A stretch of DNA of 64,000 nucleotides. Origin: Magnetofaba australis IT-1 (GTDB lineage: Bacteria; Pseudomonadota; Magnetococcia; Magnetococcales; Magnetococcaceae). The notes beneath the pieces were generated by a model. That model had not been told where the DNA came from and searched no databases. It saw nothing but the letters and a program-made list of their open reading frames with translations. Of this stretch, positions 1 through 7,909 are shown in pieces. The translations under genes and the position numbers were made by a program. How positions within the stretch are numbered: position 1 is the stretch's first letter; each line of letters starts with the position of its first letter. Where the stretch lies: assembly GCF_002109495.1 (NCBI RefSeq), contig NZ_LVJN01000015.1, positions 248,001-312,000 on the forward strand, given 5' to 3'.

Positions 1-983
1 GTCTCGTCGTACTTGACCTCAATGCGCAGGTTGTTCTTGGCCAGCACCCCCGTATTGAGCCGCTCGACCATTTTGTGCACGTCGGCCATCACCTCCAGCA
101 CATTGGCGCCCTGTTCGCGCACGCAGTTGATGGCCATGGCCGACCGCCCCATGCCGCGCACATGCACGGAAGGATCCTGCAGCGCCCAGTCGACGTCGGC
201 CAAGTCGCCCAGAGTCACCGGGCCGCCGTCGCCGCTGGCCACCACCACCGCGCGCGCCTTCTCCGGCGTATCGATGCGCCCCAGGGTGCGCACGGTGTAG
301 CTGCGTTTGCCCTCATCCACCTTGCCGGCGGAGATGTCGGCGCTCTCGCGGCGCAGCACACTGACCAGATCGTTCAAGGTGAGTTTGCGCGCCGCCAGTT
401 GCGCCGGGTCCACGGTGATGCGCAGTTCGGTGTCGCGGCCGCCGTAGACGTTGACCGTGGCCACCCCGGGAATGCGCTCAAACAGCGGTTGAATGTGCTC
501 CTCCACCAGCTCCAGATAGCCGTCCACCGAGCTGAGGTCATCGGGATCGGCGCGTTGCAGCAGCATCCAGGTGATGGGGCGGTCCTCGGAGTCGGCGGTG
601 CGCAGGGTGGGGCGTTCAGCCTCGGTGGGGTAGTTCTTGACCCGCTGCAACTCGTTGGAGACCTGCACCAGGGCGGCGTCCATGTCCGTGCCCACGCGGA
701 AGGTGAGCGCCAGGCGGGCGCGACCGTAGGAGGAGGTGGACTCCATATTCTCCAGACCGGAGAGCGCCTTGAGCGCCTCCTCCTGGGGGATGGTCAGTTC
801 GCTCTCGACCTCGCCGGGGGCGGCGCCGGGCCACTGGGTGGTGACCGTCAACTGCGGTTTGCGCACGTCGGGGGTGAGCTGAATGGGGATGTTGCTCAGC
901 GCCAGCAGGCCGAACATCAGCACCAACAGCACGCCCACCGTCACCGCCACCGGGCGGTGGGCTGCGGCGTTGACGAGGTTCAT
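1..983 (-). CDS. RND efflux permease, N-terminal part
   Basis: Inner-membrane resistance-nodulation-division (AcrB/CzcA-type) transporter, cut off by the window edge so that about 327 N-terminal residues are visible. The start gives MNLVNAAAHRPVAVTVGVLL, a short cytoplasmic tail followed by the first transmembrane helix, then the porter-domain run LSNIPIQLTPDVRKPQLTV typical of the HAE1/RND family. The ATG overlaps the stop of the upstream membrane-fusion gene by 4 bases (ATGA), so the two are translationally coupled. Substrate cannot be told from this part. Family assignment is firm; the drug-versus-metal subtype is open. Confidence 0.9.
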   Translation of the reverse strand, partial: MNLVNAAAHRPVAVTVGVLLVLMFGLLALSNIPIQLTPDVRKPQLTVTTQWPGAAPGEVESELTIPQEEALKALSGLENMESTSSYGRARLALTFRVGTDMDAALVQVSNELQRVKNYPTEAERPTLRTADSEDRPITWMLLQRADPDDLSSVDGYLELVEEHIQPLFERIPGVATVNVYGGRDTELRITVDPAQLAARKLTLNDLVSVLRRESADISAGKVDEGKRSYTVRTLGRIDTPEKARAVVVASGDGGPVTLGDLADVDWALQDPSVHVRGMGRSAMAINCVREQGANVLEVMADVHKMVERLNTGVLAKNNLRIEVKYDE

Positions 984-2089
984 GGTTTGACTTCCTCGGC
1001 GGCGTCGGCCTCCAGCGGGGCGGGATTGACCGTCTGCCCCGGGCGCAGGCGCTCATTGCCGCGCACCACCACCGTTTCGCCAATGGCGAGTCCCTCCAAT
1101 GCTTGGAAATATCCCCCCACCGAACGGCCCAAGGCGACCGCTTTGGGCTGCACCGTATTGTCTGCGCCCACCACGAACACCGAGGCTTTGCCGCCTTTGC
1201 GAATGATGGCGTCTTTGGGGACCAAAATCCCCTCGGCGGCGCCGACGGTGAAGGTGATCAAAGCCTCCTGACCGGCCACGGCGGGGGCGCCCTCGGGCAG
1301 CTTCCACCAGGTCATGCGGTTGCGGCTCACCGGGTCGCTGCTGGGCGGGGCGGCGCGCAGGGTGATGGGCCAGCGTTTGCCGTCGCCGGAGAAGGTGAGC
1401 TGCGCCGTTGCGCCCGGTTGCAGGCCGCGCGCCATGGCTTCAGGCATGGCCGCGCGCGCCTCCAGGTCGTTGGGATCGAGCAGCTGAGCCACGGCGTCGC
1501 CCTGGTCGATCCACGCCCCGGGCTGCGCCAGACGCTGGGTGACCACGGCGTCATAGGGGGCGGTGATGGTGAGCCAGTTGAGCGCGTCGCGGGCCAAGGC
1601 CAATTCGGCGTCGGCGCGCTTGAGCAGGGCTTGGCGAATGGCCAGTTCCGCCTCGCTTTCGATGAGGCGGGAGGCGGAGATGGTCTTGCGCGCAATCAGC
1701 TCCCGATCGCGTTTGAGGTCCGAGCGCGCTTTCTCCAGGCGCGCGTTAGCCTCTTCGCGTTCGGCCAGTTTGATGGCGAATTGGCGACGCGCTTCCGCAT
1801 CATCCAGGCTGGCCAGGGTTTGGCCGCGCGCCACGCGGTCGCCTGCGCGCACCGCCACGCTGTCCACCAGGCCGGCCACCCGCGCGGCGGCTGCGCCCTG
1901 ACGCACGGCCAGGATGGTGGCGCTGACCTTGACGGCGTCGCCGCCCTGTTGCGCGATGGTGGCTTGGGTGCGCACCGGCGGCGGCGGGGCCTCCTTCTTC
2001 TCCTTGGCCCCGGCTGGGGGAGCAAGCAGCATGGCCAGCAGAGCCATGATTGTGGCGATGGCGGGAGCGGGGAGAGTGCGGCGCGTCAT
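980..2089 (-). CDS. RND membrane-fusion protein (HlyD/AcrA family)
   Basis: Periplasmic adaptor of the RND pump that follows it. The first about 28 residues form a signal peptide ending in APPAGA. A beta-barrel/lipoyl half follows (VRAGDRVARGQTLASLDD), then an alpha-helical hairpin rich in Ala, Arg and Glu (about residues 95-150), the second lipoyl half (ITAPYDAVVTQRLAQPGAW) and a C-terminal barrel. The length of 369 residues is normal for the family. AAGGA lies just upstream of the ATG. The gene ends inside the start of the permease gene. No outer-membrane factor is visible in the window. Confidence 0.9.
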   Translation of the reverse strand: MTRRTLPAPAIATIMALLAMLLAPPAGAKEKKEAPPPPVRTQATIAQQGGDAVKVSATILAVRQGAAAARVAGLVDSVAVRAGDRVARGQTLASLDDAEARRQFAIKLAEREEANARLEKARSDLKRDRELIARKTISASRLIESEAELAIRQALLKRADAELALARDALNWLTITAPYDAVVTQRLAQPGAWIDQGDAVAQLLDPNDLEARAAMPEAMARGLQPGATAQLTFSGDGKRWPITLRAAPPSSDPVSRNRMTWWKLPEGAPAVAGQEALITFTVGAAEGILVPKDAIIRKGGKASVFVVGADNTVQPKAVALGRSVGGYFQALEGLAIGETVVVRGNERLRPGQTVNPAPLEADAAEEVKP

Positions 2090-2189
2090 GGCCGGGAGTC
2101 CTTAATCAGGTGCGGTCGGAGTCAAATTGGCGCACGGTCCAAGGGGCGTGCGCGAATCTCAACAGGTGGAAAAGGCGGACATTTATGGC

Positions 2190-2310
2190 CGCCTTTTCCG
2201 GGGTCTGGGGGCCGCGCCCCCAGCGGGGCGTGGGGCGGCGCCCCACGGTTTGGTCTTTGCTTTTGGGAGCTCGAGGGCGCAGCCCTCGATATCTTTCATT
2301 TTCCCCATAA
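2190..2310. repeat. Hairpin-rich intergenic repeat
   Basis: A string of short inverted repeats: a GGGGGCCGCGCCCCC-type hairpin, GTGGGGCGGCGCCCCAC, and TCGAGGGC..GCCCTCGA followed by TATCTTT. The same modules recur many times between genes in this window, for example at 33.5, 54.2, 57.7 and 58.5 kb. It lies between the RND operon and the SagB-like gene. Confidence 0.8.
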
Positions 2311-2321
2311 CCAATTCATGC

Positions 2322-4049
2322 TCAAATCCACTCCGCCTTGGGGCGATCGCTCAAGTGACCATACGGCGGCTCGGTGGTGAGGCGATCATCCTCCAGCCCG
2401 CCGCCCACGGTGAAGTGGTAGAGACTCTGCATCCGGGTTCCTTCGAGAGTTAATATCTCATGCAACAGATCGTCCAGGAAACAGCCGATGCCGGTGCCAT
2501 TGACCCCTTCGGCCTCGGCGCCCAGATAGAGCGCCTGGCCCAGCATGCCCGCCTCCCAATACATCTGACGATATCCGTGCGGACCCCCATGTGAACCAGG
2601 CTCCAAGCCGCTATCGAACTCCGCCAGCATGCCCAGGCTGAAGGCGCTGTCCGAGGCGATATCCTGCGAGCAGGAGATGACCTTGGCGTGTTCGCGCAGA
2701 TCCCCCGCCGCCAGCAGGTAGAGGTTGAGTGACTCGGGGCAGGTGTCCGGTTTCACCCAGGCGAAGGTTTCGCGCATGCTCTCGCGCAGAGCCATCTCGC
2801 CGGATTCACTGCGCGGCAGGGCGTAGAGCCCGGCGGGCAAGCCGCGCACCCGATGCACAAACAGCATGGGGTGCAGGCGCAGCGGCCAGCTCTGGGCGTC
2901 CCACGGGGCGATGCCCGGGCGCGGGACCAGACGGTCGAGGATGCGATAGAAGGCGTCGCGATCGATGGAGACGTTGGCGTCAAAGGATTGCGCGCTGCGG
3001 CGATTGCGAATCAGATCCGCCGCCTTCTGCGTGGTGGGCGTCGCCTCCATGGGCGGCGGCTCGGTGGGCGGGGCGATATAGCTCTCGGTGACGCCTTTGA
3101 AGGTGGCGCGGGAGACCGCTGCGACAATGGGCCACTCATGGCTGTGGCGACCGCTCAATTTGTTGGGGTCGCCCTGCCAGCGCGTCCCCGCTGCGGCGCC
3201 CGCCAGATCGGCGATGCGTTCGGGGCTGGGCGGGTGGGGATCCAGATCAGGATCATCAGCCAGATCGTCGGCGTCGCGGGTGTCAATCCATAGCAGCAGG
3301 TCCGGCGCCTCAACCTCCACTTCGGCGGCGGCGGGGGGCAGGGATTGATCCAGCCCCAACAGTTGCAGGGTGTCGCCGTCAGCCGGTTCGCTCAGGGCGA
3401 GCACGCGCCACCCCAGGGCGGCGGCGGCGTAACGCACGCCTGCAATGGCGTGTCCCACGTCCAACTGGCAGTAGCGGTAAGCGCGCTCGCCATACTTCCA
3501 CTCCTCGCGCCAGTGGATGCTGGAGAGTCCCAATAGGAAAGTCCCCTCGGGCAGGCAGGCGGCGGCCTCCTCGGGGTCCAGCTCGGCGCGCTGCTCCAGA
3601 GTGTGGTTGAGGGCGTTGTAGTGATACACGCCGCTGTGGGGCAGGGGGGCGCCGTGAGTCGGTTCGCCGCCCATCACCAGATACCCCTCGGTGGGGTGCA
3701 GATTGCCCGAGGAGGGGTTGCAGCGCAGCGCCCAGCGCTGGCCGCTGATGGATTTCCACGCCGCCAGCCCCAACGAGAGTTCAAACAGCGCCGCCAAGGT
3801 GTTCATGGTCAGCGGGCGCGGCTCCACGCCGTCGGCGCGATCCAGATCAGCGAAGGGGACGCGCAAGCCGTCGGCGGCCAGCGGCAGAATCACCGCCGGA
3901 GCGCCGTGAAAATCACGGAACGGGTCGGGCTGGGTGGCCCAGTCCATGCCGCCGGGGCCGGGGGCGAACTCCTGGGGCCGATGCTTGACGCGGTTGTGAT
4001 AGAAACGGATCAGCTCTTCGGGCTGTTGCGGAAAACCGGTGTCGGACAT
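2322..4049 (-). CDS. SagB/ThcOx-family nitroreductase-like protein
   Basis: FMN-dependent oxidoreductase-like protein of about 575 residues with two nitroreductase-fold halves. The N-terminal half carries the SagB-type signature GNLHPTEGYLV and SGVYHYN. The C-terminal half carries RRSAQSFD, GLPAGLYALPR and an EAGMLGQALYLGAEA segment. SagB proteins oxidise thiazolines or oxazolines in RiPP pathways, but stand-alone tandem SagB-like dehydrogenases are widespread and of unknown role. No YcaO or precursor gene is adjacent. I chose the start at MSDTGF because GGGAGAG precedes it; an open upstream extension of 26 codons has no such site. Confidence 0.8.
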   Translation of the reverse strand: MSDTGFPQQPEELIRFYHNRVKHRPQEFAPGPGGMDWATQPDPFRDFHGAPAVILPLAADGLRVPFADLDRADGVEPRPLTMNTLAALFELSLGLAAWKSISGQRWALRCNPSSGNLHPTEGYLVMGGEPTHGAPLPHSGVYHYNALNHTLEQRAELDPEEAAACLPEGTFLLGLSSIHWREEWKYGERAYRYCQLDVGHAIAGVRYAAAALGWRVLALSEPADGDTLQLLGLDQSLPPAAAEVEVEAPDLLLWIDTRDADDLADDPDLDPHPPSPERIADLAGAAAGTRWQGDPNKLSGRHSHEWPIVAAVSRATFKGVTESYIAPPTEPPPMEATPTTQKAADLIRNRRSAQSFDANVSIDRDAFYRILDRLVPRPGIAPWDAQSWPLRLHPMLFVHRVRGLPAGLYALPRSESGEMALRESMRETFAWVKPDTCPESLNLYLLAAGDLREHAKVISCSQDIASDSAFSLGMLAEFDSGLEPGSHGGPHGYRQMYWEAGMLGQALYLGAEAEGVNGTGIGCFLDDLLHEILTLEGTRMQSLYHFTVGGGLEDDRLTTEPPYGHLSDRPKAEWI

Positions 4050-4183
4050 GATCTCTCCCGTTGGGCGGGATGGGGTGAGCGAGGCGCAGCGGAGATCCAG
4101 CATGCCTGGGATTGCGCAGGGAGGCAAGTCGCGCCCGCATTTCTGAGTATAAGTATAACAGTTATATAATATTCAAATACTTT

Positions 4184-4212
4184 TTGATGTATTCTCGTTA
4201 ATCTGCTATCAA
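4184..4212 (+). promoter_or_regulatory. Candidate sigma70-type promoter
   Basis: TTGATG, a 17-base spacer and TATCAA lie in a strikingly AT-rich stretch (4140-4260), 65 bases upstream of the hydrolase start at 4277. The match to consensus is partial, so this is a prediction. Confidence 0.4.
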
Positions 4213-4276
4213 ATTACTCATGATGATAATTTGAATTCTATATGAACGCTCTGTTCTGAAAAAAGGGGATGGATTT

Positions 4277-5311
4277 ATGGTTATTGTAGTCAGTAATCGC
4301 AATGTGGAGCGCGAAGGCAATGACGGTTGGTTTGGCGAGGAGTTGGGGGAGAGTAATGGGCATAATCTGCGCGTTGGCGTGATTAATGGAGACGCCGACT
4401 CGTGGAGCATGCAGCTGCTACCCGATAGCTCGGACCCCGCCAGTTCGCCCAGTCGCTCCCTGTTTGAAGGGTCGCAAACCGCGATTCAGAACGCCCAGGT
4501 CAAACTGGCGGGCGGGGAGTCTCTCACGGCTGGAGAGCGGGCGCTGTTTCGCTGGGTCTTCTTCGCACATGGCTTCAACACCTCGTTTGAAGAGTCGGTG
4601 AAGACCTGTCTGAAGATGGCCAAACGCTACACAGTCAACGTGATTTTGTTCTCCTGGCCCTCCAACCCCGGTCCGCAATTCCTACTGGCCAAGTACGCCG
4701 AGTACAAGAAGGCGGCGCTCAACGCGCGCCTGTCTTCGCTGGCGTTCGACCGCGCCCTGACCACCCTGGGGCTCTACTGGCGCACCCTGCGCCAGGCGGG
4801 CTGCGAGGCGGATATCAGCATGATGACCTACAGCCAGGGCAACTATCTGCTTGAGCAGTACATCCGCTCCAACCACCACGACGCCGACGAGACCAATATC
4901 TTCAAGAACATCGTGCTGTGTTCGGCGGATGTGGACTATGACCGCCACGGGGATTGGGTCCCGCTGCTGACGCCGCGCGGGCAGGTCTATGTCACCATCA
5001 ACGAGTATGACTCCGTGCTCAATATCTCCGACAAGGTGAATCCCAAGCGTTTGGGGCAGATGTCCCGCTGCGCCGGGCAGAGCGAGGCGGCGATCTACGT
5101 GGACTTCACCGATACGCCGAAAGTGGGGGCGACCCATCGCATGTATGAGACGGCGGCCAAGAAACATACCGGCGTCAAAGCGTTCTTCCAGGCGGCGTTG
5201 ACTGGCAAACCGGCGCATCGGGTCAAGGGGCTGCAGCGCAACGCCGGGCAGTGCGTGTGGCAACCGGAGGATCGCGATCAGTGGTTGTTAGAGGATGATG
5301 AGCGCGGTTGA
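4277..5311 (+). CDS. DUF900-like alpha/beta hydrolase
   Basis: 344-residue alpha/beta-hydrolase fold protein. It has FFAHGFNTSFEES (the HGF oxyanion-type loop of the DUF900 group), VNVILFSWPS, then YSQGN in place of the usual GxSxG elbow (S-Q-G-N is the characteristic DUF900 nucleophile motif). FKNIVLCSADVDYD supplies the acid region and ATHRMYE a late His. No signal peptide is visible, so it is likely cytoplasmic. AAAAGGGGAT precedes the ATG. It overlaps the next small gene by 17 bases, so the two are probably cotranscribed. Substrate unknown. Confidence 0.75.
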   Translation: MVIVVSNRNVEREGNDGWFGEELGESNGHNLRVGVINGDADSWSMQLLPDSSDPASSPSRSLFEGSQTAIQNAQVKLAGGESLTAGERALFRWVFFAHGFNTSFEESVKTCLKMAKRYTVNVILFSWPSNPGPQFLLAKYAEYKKAALNARLSSLAFDRALTTLGLYWRTLRQAGCEADISMMTYSQGNYLLEQYIRSNHHDADETNIFKNIVLCSADVDYDRHGDWVPLLTPRGQVYVTINEYDSVLNISDKVNPKRLGQMSRCAGQSEAAIYVDFTDTPKVGATHRMYETAAKKHTGVKAFFQAALTGKPAHRVKGLQRNAGQCVWQPEDRDQWLLEDDERG

Positions 5312-5702
5312 GGCGCGGATGCGGGTGCGCGCGCGTCGACGCTGGAATGACAGCGGCGTCGACGTGCGCGCCGGTCAGCGTTTGACATTCGCGGTGGAGC
5401 GGGTGTTGGATCCGTGGTTCGACCGCACGATCCCCATCGCCGACCCCATGCAGGGGGCGCCGAGCGCCAATCTGGCCATGCGCTTAACGGAGGGGCTGCG
5501 ACCGCTCCCCGCTGCGGGCTGGTGCGCCCTGGCGGGGAGCATTGGTCGTCATCGCAGTGCGGCGTTTGCGCTGGGGCAAACACAAGCGATCGTGGCGCGC
5601 CACAGTGGGCGTTTATGGATCTTCGCCAACGATCTGAGGCTCTGCTATGGCAACAATCGCGGGTTGCTCACCCTGCGCATCGCCATGGCCGAGCCGCCGT
5701 AA
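5295..5702 (+). CDS. Small PA-IL-lectin-like beta-sandwich protein
   Basis: 135-residue protein overlapping the end of the hydrolase gene. Two features recall the LecA/PA-IL-like fold of calcium-dependent galactose binders: an early V(D)VRAGQRLTFAVERV segment and the C-terminal LWIFANDLRLCYGNNRGLL, resembling the family's FANDxxxxYGNNxG calcium/sugar loop. There is no signal peptide. The stop codon directly abuts the stop of the converging small gene at 5703. Function is inferred from one motif only. The pairing with a hydrolase suggests a substrate-recognition partner, but that is speculation. Confidence 0.55.
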   Translation: MMSAVEARMRVRARRRWNDSGVDVRAGQRLTFAVERVLDPWFDRTIPIADPMQGAPSANLAMRLTEGLRPLPAAGWCALAGSIGRHRSAAFALGQTQAIVARHSGRLWIFANDLRLCYGNNRGLLTLRIAMAEPP

Positions 5703-5885
5703 TCACTGTTGCAGATAGGCCAACCCGGGGGTCAGGCGAATGCGGGTGTTCTTGGGCTGCTTGTCATAACGACGCAGTACGCCGCCGGTCTCGCGGGCCT
5801 GGGTCAGGTCGTTCATGCCACGCTCACGCAGCATGGTGAGCCAGGAGGTTTGCAGCTGGGCCGACGGGGCGGAGCGTTTGAACAT
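5703..5885 (-). CDS. Small conserved-looking hypothetical protein
   Basis: 60-codon gene converging on the lectin-like gene, with stop codons back to back. I chose the ATG giving MFKRSAPSAQLQTSWLTML because GGAGTT lies 8 bases upstream; the frame is open further upstream but has no ribosome site there. The product is basic, with no membrane segment and no recognisable domain. The C-terminal part (RYDKQPKNTRIRL) is strongly positive. Existence is plausible from codon use and ribosome site; function unknown. Confidence 0.5.
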   Translation of the reverse strand: MFKRSAPSAQLQTSWLTMLRERGMNDLTQARETGGVLRRYDKQPKNTRIRLTPGLAYLQQ

Positions 5886-6156
5886 GTGTGTAACTCCCGG
5901 TCCGTTAAAGAGGCGCGCCGACGCGGACCGATGTCGCCGGAACGCTTCACTACTGAGCAGGTTCCGGGCCAAAGACGATTGAGTCGACAATTTCCACCAT
6001 AATCTGCGTTTTGGCTGATAAATGGACCAAATAACGCCGGGAATTTGTCGGAATTATGGTAAGTTGCGCCCAGTGCGCGGAAATAACGTCAAGAAATCCG
6101 CCATTGTGTGGCGCGCGGCGAGATTGGCCATGCTCAGCGCGGTTCATCGCGCTTGC

Positions 6157-6192
6157 TTTTTCATGTAAGAACTGTAATTCTTACATGAAAAA
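6157..6192. promoter_or_regulatory. Perfect 15-bp palindrome upstream of the toxin-antitoxin operon
   Basis: Left arm TTTTTCATGTAAGAA (6157-6171), 6-base spacer, right arm TTCTTACATGAAAAA (6178-6192). The right arm runs straight into the AGGAGGGG ribosome site of the antitoxin gene. The position fits an autoregulatory operator bound by the AbrB-type antitoxin; as RNA it could also occlude the ribosome site. The region 5886-6156 before it holds no gene that I can support. Confidence 0.7.
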
Positions 6193-6203
6193 GGAGGGGC
6201 GTC

Positions 6204-6425
6204 ATGTTAAGGAAAGTCACGCAGCAAGGAAACTCCGTGGGGGTGTCTCTACCCGCCGAGGTGCGTCGTCAGTACGACATTGAGGTGGGGGATCAGGTGG
6301 ATATCTCCGCCACCAAAGAGGGGATTCTGCTGACCAAGGCGGATGCCGAATACAGCGAATGCATGGCGCTGTTTCACGAGTCCGTGGGGCGCTATGGCAA
6401 CGCCTTCCGCCGTTTGGCGAAATGA
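6204..6425 (+). CDS. AbrB/MazE-type antitoxin
   Basis: 73-residue protein. The N-terminal swapped-hairpin DNA-binding domain of the SpoVT/AbrB type is clear: KVTQQGNSVGVSLPAEVRRQ, then VGDQVDISATKEGILL. The C-terminal about 25 residues (ECMALFHESVGRYGNAFRRL) are the likely toxin-neutralising tail. AGGAGGGG sits 6 bases before the ATG. It overlaps the toxin gene by ATGA (6422-6425). Expected to repress its own promoter together with the toxin through the palindrome at 6157-6192. Confidence 0.88.
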   Translation: MLRKVTQQGNSVGVSLPAEVRRQYDIEVGDQVDISATKEGILLTKADAEYSECMALFHESVGRYGNAFRRLAK

Positions 6426-6820
6426 TTCAGTGGGTCGATCGCGCGGACATTGTGCAACGCATGCACGCGTTGTTGTTGGAACGCGATGGCGGCGCGCCCG
6501 GCTTGCGCTCTGAGGAGAGCCTGAAGGCCGCCCTGGCGCGCCCCCACAATTTGTATGAATACGCCCAAGCAGACCTTTTTCATCTGGCCGCCGCCTACCT
6601 GTTTGCTCTGACCAAGACGCACCATCCCTTCATTGATGGCAATAAACGCATCGGATTTGCCGTGGCGCTGGTGTTTCTGGCGCGCAATGGCTGGAATCTG
6701 GACGTTACCGAGCGCGACGCCGAGCAGGCGGTGCTGCGCGTGGCCAGTGGCGAAATGGATGAAGAGGCGCTGGCGACGTGGATTCAGGCAGGCTGCGTAG
6801 AGCGTTCGGAAACAGCCTAG
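6422..6820 (+). CDS. doc: Doc-type Fic-fold toxin
   Basis: 132-residue toxin of the Doc branch of the Fic superfamily. The active-site motif reads HHPFIDGNKRIGF, matching Doc's HxFxxxNKR rather than the canonical Fic HxFxxGNGR. Doc phosphorylates elongation factor Tu; that activity is inferred from the motif. It is coupled to the AbrB-type antitoxin by a 4-base overlap; Doc is more classically paired with Phd, so this is a mixed-type module. Its stop codon overlaps the end of the converging methyltransferase gene. Confidence 0.88.
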   Translation: MIQWVDRADIVQRMHALLLERDGGAPGLRSEESLKAALARPHNLYEYAQADLFHLAAAYLFALTKTHHPFIDGNKRIGFAVALVFLARNGWNLDVTERDAEQAVLRVASGEMDEEALATWIQAGCVERSETA

Positions 6821-7614
6821 TTGCGCCGTCCCCACGCCGCCACGGTGGGCAGCGGTAGCGTCCACAGGCGCGGATTGCGCAGCGCGTGGCGATACTCTTC
6901 CACATTCTCCAGATTACAGTAGCCGGTGGCGGCGTAGGCGGCGCTCAGGTGGTCGGCGGAGAGCGCCATCACCTCCGCTTGCGGCGCGCCGCCGGGGACG
7001 ATGGGGGCGTGATTCTCCACCACCAGGGAATCGGGCGTGAGGGCGCGCAGCAGATTGGGCAGGCGTTGTCCGAAGGCGGGGTCCAGCCCTTTGCTTTCGA
7101 ACAGCGCGCAGATGGCGTCGTGCACGCGGTTGATGTGATGCGCCACCGGCGCCGGGGCGTCGATGGCGCGGCACTGGGTGAAGTCGGGCTCCTCAAGCAA
7201 CAGCCAGCCGCCGGGTTTGAGCCACTGGGCGCAGCGTTGGGCCAGCGCCGCGCCGTCGGCTTGGTGAATCAGCACGTAGCGCAGATGGATCAGGTCATAG
7301 CCTGGATCGTCCGCAGGCGGCGACCACTGCAGGGCGTCTTGGGCGATGATGCGAATGGGTTCAGGGGTGAAGTCGCGCAGGTAGCGGACATCGCGTTCGA
7401 TGGCGTCCACGGCGCCGGATTCGCCCACCTGCTCGGCCAGGGGGGCGAGCAGGGTTCCGGCGCCGGGGCCGATCTCCAGCACGCGCCAGCCTTTGGCGAG
7501 GCCGATGCGGGCCATGCGCGCCAGGGTGAGGGGGTCGGCGCAGGCGGCCAGGGCGAGGAGGCGGGCGTACTCCTGGGCCTCGGCGGCGTCATGAAAGAGA
7601 TAGGATTGCGACAT
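6817..7614 (-). CDS. Class I SAM-dependent methyltransferase
   Basis: 265 residues. Motif I is VLEIGPGAGTLLAPLAEQV, with the acidic ribose-binding residue in VDAIERD. DLIHLRYVLIHQ and WLKPGGWLLLEEPDF are the usual motif IV and post-II strands of UbiE/small-molecule methyltransferases. Substrate cannot be inferred. It converges with doc (stop codons overlap) and is separated from the next methyltransferase by a repeat element. The ATG gives MSQSYLF. Confidence 0.82.
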   Translation of the reverse strand: MSQSYLFHDAAEAQEYARLLALAACADPLTLARMARIGLAKGWRVLEIGPGAGTLLAPLAEQVGESGAVDAIERDVRYLRDFTPEPIRIIAQDALQWSPPADDPGYDLIHLRYVLIHQADGAALAQRCAQWLKPGGWLLLEEPDFTQCRAIDAPAPVAHHINRVHDAICALFESKGLDPAFGQRLPNLLRALTPDSLVVENHAPIVPGGAPQAEVMALSADHLSAAYAATGYCNLENVEEYRHALRNPRLWTLPLPTVAAWGRRN

Positions 7615-7719
7615 AGCAAAAATCTCTTGTGGTCACAAATATACAGAGGGCCAAGCACGGAGTCCGAGTGTGCGCCCACAGTAAAACTAACAAGGGTCCA
7701 GGGAAATCGGGATTTGTCC

Positions 7720-7882
7720 CCATTGGCCTGGCGGGTTGAGGGCGGCGCCCTCATGGGTCCAGGGCAAAGCCCTGGTCGGGGTCTGGGGCGAAGCCCCAGT
7801 CTCTTCTCTCTTCTCCCCGACATGCGCCAAATGAGGGCGGCGCCCTGGTCGGGGTCTGGAGCGAAGCCCCAGTCTCTTTCAT
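7720..7882. repeat. Short-hairpin repeat string
   Basis: Consecutive inverted repeats such as GAGGGCGGCGCCCTC, CCAGGGCAAAGCCCTGG and GGGGCGAAGCCCC joined by GGGTCTG or GGGTCCA linkers. The same modules occur at 13.3, 20.3 and 43.4 kb. It fills most of the 295-base gap between the two methyltransferase genes. Confidence 0.8.
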
Positions 7883-7909
7883 CGTCCCCCCGCATGACCA
7901 CTAAAGAGA

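Noticed and set aside
2322-4049. A thiazole/oxazole RiPP cluster around the SagB-like gene
   Set aside because: No YcaO, cyclodehydratase partner or precursor peptide could be found nearby; stand-alone SagB-like enzymes are common.
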